Source of the DNA: Treponema sp. | GTDB taxonomy: Bacteria; Spirochaetota; Spirochaetia; Treponematales; Breznakiellaceae | DNA length: 6,745 bases | Assembly (NCBI GenBank): GCA_009784995.1 | Contig: WQXE01000099.1 | Location: forward strand, 1-6,745 | Direction of reading: 5' to 3' | Part shown: positions 1 to 5,824 of the stretch, in pieces | Layout: each line of letters starts with the position of its first letter | How positions within the stretch are numbered: the stretch's first letter is position 1 | Notes under the pieces: generated by a model | What the model was told of the DNA's origin: nothing | The model's database searches: none | What the model saw: only the letters and a program-made list of their open reading frames with translations | Position numbers and translations under genes: made by a program

Positions 1-100
1 AAGTATAAATATATTCGCCCGGAGCACAATGCATTTTTGGCGGTTTATAAACAACGGCATAATCGTCTGTTTCTTCTATAATTTTTGGGCTATTATCCAT
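1..100 (-). CDS. RluA-family pseudouridine synthase, N-terminal fragment (cut by the window edge)
   Basis: The reverse complement from an ATG at 100-98 gives 33 codons, beginning MDNSPKIIEETDDYAVVYKP and continuing with PKMHCAPG, before the left edge cuts it. The stretch DDYAVVYKPPKMHCAPG matches the first conserved block of the RluA family catalytic domain (a 'vvxKPxGm..hpg' type segment), the same block seen in the upstream gene as VVINKVQGMVVHPGAGN. There is no room for an N-terminal S4 domain, so this would be the S4-less kind of RluA enzyme, which isomerises uridine in rRNA or tRNA. The start overlaps the end of rluD by 8 bases, and an AGGA at 113-110 sits 9 bases upstream, so the two are probably translationally coupled. 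The catalytic Asp motif lies outside the window, so the target RNA cannot be inferred. The family call is fairly secure; activity is unproven. Confidence 0.8.
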   Translation of the reverse strand, partial: MDNSPKIIEETDDYAVVYKPPKMHCAPGEYIYT

Positions 101-1019
101 TTTTGTTTATCCTGTTTAATTTTTCTATAACGGCGGAAAAACGTTCAGGTACGGGCGACGAAAAAATACGCTCTAACGTTTCACCGGGCAAAGTAATTGT
201 TAAATTCTTTGAATGTAACATAAGAGAAGTATCTTTAAAAATTTTATCAGTATTGCCGTAAACAGGGTCTCCCAGAATAGGGTACCCAAGATGACGAAGA
301 TGCACACGAAGCTGATGGGTTCGTCCCGTGCGAGGACGAAGCAAAAGAAGCGAATATGAACCCCATGTTTTTATAACCTTATAAAATGTAACGGCGTTTT
401 TTCCAACAGCAGAAACCGTAAAACGCCTACGGTCTTTTGTATCTCTTGCGATAAACGTTTCTATCTTGCCTTTTGTTTCTTTTGGTCTACCTTGTACAAT
501 CGCGATATAATTTTTTATAACTTTTCTTTCTTTAAATTGTTCCGCCAAAAACGCGTGAGTTTCTTCATTATAAGCGGCAATTAAAACACCAGATGTATCT
601 TTATCAAGACGGTGAACAATGCCCGGGCGTTGATTTCGCGATTCAGTTTTTTCCAAACCTTTATTCAATCTTCTGTAGTACAAAGCGTTCGCGAGCGTAC
701 CCTGCCTGTTACCGGCACCCGGGTGAACAACCATTCCCTGCACTTTGTTTATAACTACGCACTTTTCATCTTCGTAAATAATTTCCAACGGAATATCCTG
801 CGGAATAATATCGACAGGAGGACTATCCTCCCATAACATTTCGATATGATCGCCTTGTTTTACAATTCTGGAAAGTTTTACTTCTTTTTTATTTATCCAT
901 GCTTTTAATTGTCTGGCTTTAATTTGAGAACGAGAAAGCAGTTTTAAAACTTCGCAAATATAACGATCAAGTCTAAGGGGTGATGTATCAGTATCAACCT
1001 TAAAAGAAAAAGAAGGCAT
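93..1019 (-). CDS. rluD: RluD-like 23S rRNA pseudouridine synthase (RluA family, S4 + catalytic domain)
   Basis: A 308-residue enzyme predicted to convert uridines to pseudouridine in large-subunit rRNA. An S4 RNA-binding domain covers about residues 14-62 (LRLDRYICEVL, then INKKEVK). The catalytic domain follows: VVINKVQGMVVHPGAGN at about 88-104, the family signature GIVHRLDKDTSG at 133-144 with the expected catalytic nucleophile Asp139, and RTGRTHQLRVHL at 230-241. The length and the S4-plus-catalytic layout fit RluD; RluC has a similar layout, so which uridines it modifies is inference. E. coli RluD modifies helix 69 (positions 1911, 1915 and 1917). The ATG at 1019 lies 2 bases after the stop of the upstream gene and has no clear Shine-Dalgarno, so translation probably depends on coupling. 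Its last codons carry the ribosome binding site of the next gene. No missing key residue was seen. Confidence 0.93.
   Translation of the reverse strand: MPSFSFKVDTDTSPLRLDRYICEVLKLLSRSQIKARQLKAWINKKEVKLSRIVKQGDHIEMLWEDSPPVDIIPQDIPLEIIYEDEKCVVINKVQGMVVHPGAGNRQGTLANALYYRRLNKGLEKTESRNQRPGIVHRLDKDTSGVLIAAYNEETHAFLAEQFKERKVIKNYIAIVQGRPKETKGKIETFIARDTKDRRRFTVSAVGKNAVTFYKVIKTWGSYSLLLLRPRTGRTHQLRVHLRHLGYPILGDPVYGNTDKIFKDTSLMLHSKNLTITLPGETLERIFSSPVPERFSAVIEKLNRINKNG
110..113 (-). promoter_or_regulatory. Ribosome binding site for the downstream RluA-family gene, inside rluD
   Basis: The minus strand reads ACAGGATAAACAAAAATG. The AGGA core is 9 bases before the ATG at 100 and lies within the last codons of rluD. 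It supports this ATG as a real start even though it overlaps the rluD stop codon at 95-93. Confidence 0.6.
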
Positions 1020-1021
1020 CT

Positions 1022-1624
1022 TTATTCAACACCAACCGCGTCGTTAAATTCGTCCGAAAGATCATCATCTGAATGTTCTTCATTCAAATCATCATCAAAA
1101 TCTTCTACCGGTTCTTCTTCTTCTGGATCATCTTCTTCCGGTAGCTCATCTCCCGGTTTTCTTCTTTGAATAGTTACTGTAGATCCCGGAGGTAAACTTT
1201 CAATTCGCTGGCGCTCTTTATTTCTTTTGTTTAATACAATTAAATAATCAGCGACCGCGAGTGTTACTGACACACCTGCCGCCAATAAAATATTAAAAAG
1301 AAATTCATCGCTTGTTAAATCTATACCTCCGGCTGATTGAAACGGCCAGGGAGCGTAACGGCGTCCCTGATCTGACCAATCCATACCGTTAGCGTCATTC
1401 CAGCGAATCATACCTGTGGTAAATGACACAAAGAATAATGAAAATGGAAATGTTCCAAACGCGACAATTTCACCGCGGCGTAAATCTTTTGCCCATTGCG
1501 GAAAATCTTCCATATTAAATGTAACTTGCGAAGGAGAAGTGCTGCTTAAATTTTGAGCGTTTGCCTGCAAACCGGGTAACAATAAAAGAGAAATAATAAA
1601 AAAAGAAAAAATAATTTTCTTCAT
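1022..1624 (-). CDS. Unrecognised exported/membrane protein with very acidic C-terminal tail
   Basis: I do not recognise this 200-residue protein. The reading frame is open up to a TTG at 1660, but the ATG at 1624 is preferred: it begins with a classic signal peptide (MKKIIFSFFIISLLLLPG, then LQANAQ) and follows a strong AAGGAG that overlaps the yggS stop. Cleavage is likely after residue 23 (ANA|Q). Two hydrophobic stretches follow, at about 52-71 (VAFGTFPFSLFFVSF) and 108-131 (LFNILLAAGVSVTLAVADYL), separated by an aromatic-rich loop (RWNDANGMDW, YAPWPF). A basic patch NKRNKERQR follows the second one. The tail, from about residue 158, is 43 residues with about 24 Asp/Glu and no Lys or Arg, encoded by GAA/GAT-rich low-complexity DNA. 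It is probably an inner-membrane or envelope protein; function unknown. It lies 10 bases after yggS and 2 bases before rluD, so it is almost certainly co-transcribed with them. Confidence 0.8.
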   Translation of the reverse strand: MKKIIFSFFIISLLLLPGLQANAQNLSSTSPSQVTFNMEDFPQWAKDLRRGEIVAFGTFPFSLFFVSFTTGMIRWNDANGMDWSDQGRRYAPWPFQSAGGIDLTSDEFLFNILLAAGVSVTLAVADYLIVLNKRNKERQRIESLPPGSTVTIQRRKPGDELPEEDDPEEEEPVEDFDDDLNEEHSDDDLSDEFNDAVGVE

Positions 1625-1633
1625 TTTAATAAA

Positions 1634-1643
1634 ATCACTCCTT
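1634..1643 (-). promoter_or_regulatory. Ribosome binding site deciding the start of the acidic-tailed protein
   Basis: The minus strand reads AAGGAGTGAT, close to a full anti-Shine-Dalgarno complement with one G missing. It also forms the last codons and stop of yggS (AAG GAG TGA). The AAGGAG core ends 13 bases before the ATG at 1624, somewhat long but acceptable if pairing extends into GTGAT. It favours 1624 over the upstream TTG at 1660. Confidence 0.65.
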
Positions 1644-2348
1644 AAAAATCGCGCTTCCAACCCTTAAAAGAGTTGAACCTTCTTCTATCGCGATTTTATA
1701 ATCATTCGACATACCCATCGAAAGAACTTCCCAGCTTCCGCCGTTTTCAATTTTTGGAAAACGTTTTTCTAATTCTTTTCGCGCTTTTACAAGCTGCCTG
1801 AAAGAAGCTCTGATCAAACTCGTATCCGTTGTATACGGCGCCATTGTCATAACACCTGCGGGTTTTAGTTTTTCACAGTTTAAAACAAGTTCGACTGTTT
1901 TAAAAAGTGTGTTAAAATCCGCGTCGTTGTTTACCGCAAAACCGCTTTTTGATTCTTCCCCGGTGTGCAGTTCAAATAAAACAGAAAGGGGTTCGTTTCG
2001 CAGACACGAATGTTTTTCAAGCTCCGCGACAAGCTCTTCCCTGTCCACAGATTGAATACAGTCAAAAAAAAGCGCCGCTTGTTTCGCTTTATTGCGCTGT
2101 AAGGAACCGATTAAATGTATCCGCGCTTCAGGATGATTCTCCTTAAAATCCGCTAACTTTTCGGCAGCTTCTTTTACTCTGCTTTCGCCAAAACAATGAA
2201 TACCCGCGTTAAAAGCCTGTTCCAATTTTTCTACCGGTTCGAACTTTGAAACACCCATTAAAGTAATTTCGCCGCGTTTCCTGCCGGTTTTATCACAGGT
2301 TTTTTGAATCTCCTCTTCTATTTTGTTTATATTTTCCGCGATTGCCAT
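1635..2348 (-). CDS. yggS: YggS/PLPBP-family pyridoxal-phosphate homeostasis protein
   Basis: A 237-residue, single-domain PLP-binding protein with the fold of the alanine racemase N-terminal barrel. Landmarks in order: MGVSK at 31-35, where Lys35 is the expected Schiff-base lysine; FGESRVKEA at 53-61; IHLIGSLQRNKAK at 77-89; HTGEESKSGF at 128-137; GVMTMAP at 165-171; and the C-terminal phosphate-binding region MGMSNDYKIAIEEGSTLLRVGSAIF at 211-235. All family hallmarks are intact and the length is typical. Family members bind PLP without known enzymatic activity and keep free PLP and amino/keto-acid pools balanced; they act in the cytosol. The ATG at 2348 lies 8 bases after the ksgA stop with only a weak GAGAT upstream, so it is probably coupled to ksgA. 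Its stop codon overlaps the next gene's ribosome binding site. Alternative starts are unlikely because MAIAENINKIEEEI matches the usual N-terminal helix. Confidence 0.94.
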   Translation of the reverse strand: MAIAENINKIEEEIQKTCDKTGRKRGEITLMGVSKFEPVEKLEQAFNAGIHCFGESRVKEAAEKLADFKENHPEARIHLIGSLQRNKAKQAALFFDCIQSVDREELVAELEKHSCLRNEPLSVLFELHTGEESKSGFAVNNDADFNTLFKTVELVLNCEKLKPAGVMTMAPYTTDTSLIRASFRQLVKARKELEKRFPKIENGGSWEVLSMGMSNDYKIAIEEGSTLLRVGSAIFKE

Positions 2349-2356
2349 TACTATCT

Positions 2357-3217
2357 CTATAATCGCATATTCTCTATCGATTTTGCAAGGGATAAAAACG
2401 TTTCAAAATCCAGATTTTCCGCCCGTTCATTTTCTTTAATGGAATTTTCCTTTAAAACAGCCGAACAAATATCCAGCGCTTCCATTTTTCTCCATCGCGA
2501 TGAAAGAAAAGTTAAAAAATTATTTTTAATGGTTTTTCTCCTTGCCGCGAAGAGCGCTCTTACAAGAGGATAAAAAATAGCGGGACACGGATGCGTATTT
2601 TTATTTTCAAAAAGGACTCCCATACTGTCTACATTTGGCTGCGGATAAAATGATTCCCGCTTGATTGTTATTAATGGTTTAACTTTATAAACAGACGCGC
2701 ACAATACAGAAAACGATGAATAATCAGGTGAACCCGCGGGTGCCGCCATACGAAGCGCGACTTCCTTTTGAACTGTAACAACCATTCTGGAAAAAAATCG
2801 TCCTTTTTCGATAAAATCCGCGAGTAAAGCGGCGGCTATGTTATAAGGAAGGTTTCCAAAAAATAATTTACAATTTGATGTTTGCTTTTGCCAGGTTTTC
2901 ATTACATCACCTTCAATCAAATTAAAATTCTCTTTAAAAATATTTGATGAAAAAAGATTTTTTAATACTCGAATAAATCCATTATCAATTTCAAAAGCGT
3001 TAACTTTCATTCCCGCCTCAAGCAAAAGAGCAGTCATCGCTCCAAGACCGGGTCCAACTTCCCAAACTTCATCTCCTATTTCGGCGCCAATCGCGTCTAC
3101 TAAAGTTTTTCTTACAGCAGGATTAATTAAAAAGTTTTGTCCGAATTTTTTCCGCATTGCAAGTCCTTCCTGTTCGAGAAACTTTTTTAATTCGGACGCA
3201 GAGTTATAATTTATCAC
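2357..3217 (-). CDS. rsmA: 16S rRNA (adenine1518-N6/adenine1519-N6)-dimethyltransferase
   Basis: RsmA (KsgA), 286 residues, predicted to dimethylate two adjacent adenosines in the 3'-terminal helix of 16S rRNA using S-adenosylmethionine during late 30S maturation. Visible motifs: KFGQNFL at 24-30; SAM-binding EVGPGLGA at 53-60; acidic FEID at 75-78 (ribose contact); EGD at 102-104; catalytic NLPYNIAA at 122-129; QKEVALR at 150-156; FYPQPNVDS at 190-198; FAARRKTIKNN at 223-233; and RAENLDFETFL near the C terminus. Nothing key is missing. The start is GTG at 3217. The first internal Met (residue 21) would leave only three residues before KFGQNFL, shorter than usual, and the N-terminal INYNSASELKKFLEQEG resembles an extension I associate with treponemal homologues (recollection). 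AAAGG lies 10 bases upstream. A 90-base gap with a hairpin separates it from comEC, so it may have its own control. Confidence 0.95.
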   Translation of the reverse strand: MINYNSASELKKFLEQEGLAMRKKFGQNFLINPAVRKTLVDAIGAEIGDEVWEVGPGLGAMTALLLEAGMKVNAFEIDNGFIRVLKNLFSSNIFKENFNLIEGDVMKTWQKQTSNCKLFFGNLPYNIAAALLADFIEKGRFFSRMVVTVQKEVALRMAAPAGSPDYSSFSVLCASVYKVKPLITIKRESFYPQPNVDSMGVLFENKNTHPCPAIFYPLVRALFAARRKTIKNNFLTFLSSRWRKMEALDICSAVLKENSIKENERAENLDFETFLSLAKSIENMRL

Positions 3218-3260
3218 AATACAAAAACCTTTTTATTTTTTTACCACGAACTACATTCAT

Positions 3261-3285
3261 CCAGCACCTAAGTTTTAAGTGCTGG
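3261..3285 (-). other. Hairpin in the comEC-ksgA gap
   Basis: On the minus strand the bases form arms CCAGCACTTAA and TTAGGTGCTGG around a 3-base AAC loop. This gives 11 continuous pairs including one U-G wobble in RNA. On the plus strand the same position is a C-A mismatch, so the full helix exists only in the RNA of the strand that carries the genes. It is 23 bases after the comEC stop and 44 bases before the ksgA start. No run of U follows the stem (next bases ATGAATG), so it is not a standard intrinsic terminator. It could stabilise a 3' end, attenuate ksgA, or be a copy of a dispersed palindrome. No convincing promoter was found in the 90-base gap. Confidence 0.55.
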
Positions 3286-3307
3286 ACAAGCCATCACGAA
3301 ATTTCCA

Positions 3308-4789
3308 TTACAAGAATGGCTGTAATTTTAACATAGAAACACGCTTTTTATATTCAAATATTATTATAACAAATATAAGAACAATAGAAAATATAAGAAT
3401 AAAAAAAGGGTTGGCGGAAATACCGGAAACTTTTCCCGCGAGTGAAGCGATTGATTCCATTAATTGATATAACAAGTTTAATGGAAAAGTTAGAAGGAAT
3501 GAAATCGAAAAAATATTTAATAAAAGCCAAATAATTGAACCAATCATAAATACAGTAGTAAGAGGTACAATAGCTAACCCCGCGACAATTCCAATCGGAG
3601 AAATAATTCCAAAGGTGAAACTACAAACAGCGGCTGTCGCTAAAAAAGCGCCGCAGGAAATAGCGAGCGGCTGTAAAATAAAATCGGGTATTTTACCTTT
3701 AAAGATAGAAGAAAGAGCTTTGCCGATAATTAAAATACCGAGTAACGCGAGATAAGAAAGAATAAACGATAATGTATTCCCTGCCGCGGGAGTAAAAATT
3801 ATTTGAATTAAAAATGAAAGAGCTAAAATAGAAATCGCTTTTTTAGGAAGCGCGAAAATAATCGCGATAACACCCAGTATGTACATTAATGCCGACCGGT
3901 TTAAACTTGGCATCGGTCCTACAAAAAAACAATAAAGAATTATTATAATTGCGCCAATTATTAAAGAAGCTTTTAGACCAAGCGGCTTTTTTAAAACAAA
4001 CGCGATTAATGCTGTTAATATCGCTAGATGCATTCCGGACAACGCTAATATATACGATAAACCCGCGTTTCTGTACGATACTGTAAAATCTGAATCCAGA
4101 TTATCTCTTATTCCCAAAAGTAAAGCCAAAGATAATCCGCCCCAGGTTTCATCTTTAAAAATTGAAATAAATTTATTCCGGATACCTGTTCTTAAACGTT
4201 CGATTGAAGAAGCGGGTTTTACTACATGCAGTGATTCCGCGCTGAATGTATAATTATCCGCCGAACGTAATAAACCTTCGGTAAAAATTGTCGTACCTCT
4301 TCCAAATTCCATTAACTTACCGGCATTTGTTTGTGAAAAAAATATTGTCATTTGCCCTGAAGCGCTCGCGCGAAGTCCCGCGGCTCCGGCGCATCTTCGC
4401 AGTGAAACCAGCGCCATAGCTCTGCCGCCGGAAATAATTCTGGGGTCTTCGAGCAGTACTCCTTCTATAGCGGTAATATTATTATCAGGTATTCCAAATC
4501 TTACATCACTGCTGCCCGCGTTTGCCGCGGATAATCCAATAATTAATCCGCCAGTTAACGCGACAAAACAAACATACATTAATCGCAGTATTTTTGATTG
4601 TTCATCATTAAATTTTTCTTTCAATGAAGATAAAACTCTAAACAAACAAAGCGTAAAAAGAAAAATAGAAATAACTATAATAATTAAAACAAAATGTATA
4701 TTAAATAAAATATAATACCCAACTGCCGCTCCAATAGCGGCGTTTAAAACAGGGGTGATATTAAAACGATTTAAAAATGAGCTTATCAA
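3308..4789 (-). CDS. comEC: ComEC/Rec2-family DNA-uptake channel, short form lacking the C-terminal metallo-beta-lactamase-like domain
   Basis: A 493-residue polytopic membrane protein. Hydrophobic segments at about 12-50 and 70-90 are followed by a soluble region (about 95-200: VLLEDPRIISGGRAMALVSL, then LRASASGQMTIFF and EFGRGTTIFTEGLLRS) that matches the N-terminal DUF4131/OB-like domain. The Competence domain follows (about 215-460), with LALLLGIRDNL, the hallmark GLSYILALSGMHLAIL at 243-258, PSLNRSALMYILG at 294-306 and LSFILSYLALLGIL at 340-353, then several more hydrophobic helices. In competent bacteria this protein is thought to carry single-stranded DNA across the inner membrane. 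The protein ends about 15 residues after its last hydrophobic helix, so the metallo-beta-lactamase-like domain of long forms (B. subtilis ComEC is about 776 residues) is absent. The start is TTG at 4789, with AGGA 8 bases upstream; no ATG occurs before residue 71. No comEA or comF-like gene is visible nearby. Confidence 0.88.
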   Translation of the reverse strand: MISSFLNRFNITPVLNAAIGAAVGYYILFNIHFVLIIIVISIFLFTLCLFRVLSSLKEKFNDEQSKILRLMYVCFVALTGGLIIGLSAANAGSSDVRFGIPDNNITAIEGVLLEDPRIISGGRAMALVSLRRCAGAAGLRASASGQMTIFFSQTNAGKLMEFGRGTTIFTEGLLRSADNYTFSAESLHVVKPASSIERLRTGIRNKFISIFKDETWGGLSLALLLGIRDNLDSDFTVSYRNAGLSYILALSGMHLAILTALIAFVLKKPLGLKASLIIGAIIIILYCFFVGPMPSLNRSALMYILGVIAIIFALPKKAISILALSFLIQIIFTPAAGNTLSFILSYLALLGILIIGKALSSIFKGKIPDFILQPLAISCGAFLATAAVCSFTFGIISPIGIVAGLAIVPLTTVFMIGSIIWLLLNIFSISFLLTFPLNLLYQLMESIASLAGKVSGISANPFFILIFSIVLIFVIIIFEYKKRVSMLKLQPFL

Positions 4790-4790
4790 C

Positions 4791-4820
4791 TAACGGTTCC
4801 TACGATTATTTAACGGTTCC
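4791..4820. repeat. Paired 10-bp direct repeat at the HEAT-protein/comEC junction
   Basis: TAACGGTTCC occurs at 4791-4800 and again at 4811-4820, exactly 20 bases apart, with TACGATTATT between. On the coding strand one copy (GGAACCGTTA) spans the last codons and stop of the repeat-protein gene; the other lies in the comEC leader and overlaps its AGGA ribosome binding site. It may be a local duplication or a two-site binding element. Confidence 0.75.
4798..4801 (-). promoter_or_regulatory. Ribosome binding site supporting the TTG start of comEC
   Basis: The minus strand reads GTAGGAACCGTTAGTTG. The AGGA core is 8 bases before the TTG at 4789 and lies downstream of the preceding gene's stop. 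As no ATG or GTG start fits the conserved N-terminal region, this site is the main support for the TTG start. Confidence 0.6.
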
Positions 4821-5805
4821 ACCGCAAACGATCAATCGCGGATCTCGCCGCGGTTTTAATATTTTCCGGGTATGGTAAATTATTTACATGAAATAAATTA
4901 TCAAAGGCGGCATTGTCACCGATAAGACCGAGCGCGTTAACAATCGCGAATGTTATATCACTGTCAAAGTTTCCGGTAGTTTCTGTTCTCGCGTTTATTA
5001 AACCCAACTGCAAACCAAGCACCAACGCTGCCTGAGAATTACCAACCGCGCCAAGGCAGTTAATGGCTTCGATAAATCTATCTTTGTAAAAGGCATCTTG
5101 TGTAAAATCAGATTGAACACGATAATAGTGTCTTATTGCCAAAGGATTCGAGCGAGTCCATCTTAAACTTGTAAGAGTTAAAACAGCGTTATAACGCATC
5201 AAATTTAAATCAAAATTTTCTTCCGCGGCGGAAAGCGCTTGTTCCAAAGCAAGCTCCGCGAGCTGCCCACGTTCCGATAAACTTAAACGTTCACTGTTAA
5301 TTCCCGCTCTAAAAGCGGCAAACTTTTCTTCGGGGGGATTATTCCAAAGCACATTTAAAAAAAACTGAAACAAATTCCCCGGAATAGCTTCCAACGCGCC
5401 GTAAGCTTCATGCGCGATTACTTCAGGGTATCCCGCGCAATACGCGGAAAAAAGAGCCTGATAGGAAGAACTGTCACCTAACTCCATTATTGCCGCGATA
5501 CACGCGGAAACAAGCGGGTAATTAACAGCGGCTCCGGATTTAACCAATATATTTTTGCTTATTAAATAATTATTAAGATTTTCTATTATATTGCGGTTTC
5601 CCTTTCCTATTATTCCTATGGTTATTAATATATCAGCGGAGTTTTCAGAATTTGGATTTTCAAGAAATATCTTCCAAAGATCCTCGGCTCTGGAAAAATC
5701 AGAAACAACAGGTGATTCAATTGAATTAATAGTATTATTGTTTGTATCACAAAATAAAAATGAAGTTAAAAAAATAAAAAAAACAAATATACCAAACCTA
5801 AACAT
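4810..5805 (-). CDS. Exported HEAT-like helical-repeat protein
   Basis: A 331-residue protein starting with a hydrophobic export signal (MFRFGIFVFFIFLTSFLFCD). Cys19 follows SFLF, which is a poor lipobox because Phe is at -1, so secretion by an ordinary signal peptide or membrane anchoring is as likely as lipidation. The mature part is mainly alpha-helical with HEAT/PBS-lyase-like helix pairs. The clearest units are about 97-141 (LVSACIAAIMELGDSSSYQALF, then HEAYGALEAI), 241-270 (KDRFIEAINCLGAVGNSQAALVLGLQLGL) and 283-328 (ITFAIVNALGLIGDNAAFDNLF, then TAARSAIDRLRW), with the recurring 'A..aLG.iGd..a' pattern. No catalytic motif is visible; such folds usually bind protein partners, here probably in the periplasm. 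The ATG at 5805 has a strong ribosome binding site 6 bases upstream. It lies 19 bases after the PilZ gene and 20 before comEC, so co-transcription is likely. The exact function is unknown. Confidence 0.85.
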   Translation of the reverse strand: MFRFGIFVFFIFLTSFLFCDTNNNTINSIESPVVSDFSRAEDLWKIFLENPNSENSADILITIGIIGKGNRNIIENLNNYLISKNILVKSGAAVNYPLVSACIAAIMELGDSSSYQALFSAYCAGYPEVIAHEAYGALEAIPGNLFQFFLNVLWNNPPEEKFAAFRAGINSERLSLSERGQLAELALEQALSAAEENFDLNLMRYNAVLTLTSLRWTRSNPLAIRHYYRVQSDFTQDAFYKDRFIEAINCLGAVGNSQAALVLGLQLGLINARTETTGNFDSDITFAIVNALGLIGDNAAFDNLFHVNNLPYPENIKTAARSAIDRLRWNR

Positions 5806-5808
5806 TTA

Positions 5809-5816
5809 TCACCTCT
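5809..5816 (-). promoter_or_regulatory. Strong ribosome binding site for the HEAT-like protein
   Basis: The minus strand reads AGAGGTGATAAATG. The GAGG core is 6 bases before the ATG at 5805. It is the best Shine-Dalgarno match in the window and fixes this start, suggesting relatively strong translation compared with neighbouring genes that have weak or non-ATG starts. Confidence 0.75.
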
Positions 5817-5824
5817 AAAAATCC

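Noticed and set aside
612..836. Plus-strand open frames inside rluD, and similar ones at 1949-2146, 2304-2573, 3279-3467 and 5591-5818
   Set aside because: They lie wholly or mostly opposite well-supported genes, lack domain-like sequence and read as antisense shadows.
1625..1660. TTG at 1660 as start of the acidic-tailed protein
   Set aside because: It would put 12 charged residues before a textbook signal peptide and overlap yggS; the ATG at 1624 with AAGGAG fits better.
3261..3285. Rho-independent terminator after comEC
   Set aside because: The stem is good, but no run of T follows it on either strand, so I list it only as a hairpin.
3245..3300. CACGAA at 3245-3250 and 3295-3300 flanking the hairpin, possible mobile-repeat footprint
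   Set aside because: Six-base direct repeats 50 bases apart can occur by chance, and there are no terminal inverted repeats or transposase remnants.
3218..3307. Promoter for ksgA
   Set aside because: Only AT-rich stretches; no paired -35 and -10 elements with proper spacing could be supported.
3289..3321. Inverted repeat AGCCAT/ATGGCT spanning the comEC stop
   Set aside because: Only six pairs with a 21-base loop and one arm inside coding sequence; too weak to call.
4355..4410. GC-rich patch within comEC as possible foreign insertion
   Set aside because: It encodes an Ala/Gly/Arg-rich loop in frame within the soluble domain, consistent with normal family variation and the local CGCG bias.
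5749..5805. Lipoprotein signal at Cys19 of the HEAT-like protein
   Set aside because: Phe at -1 and -3 is not an acceptable lipobox; kept only as a possibility in the gene entry.
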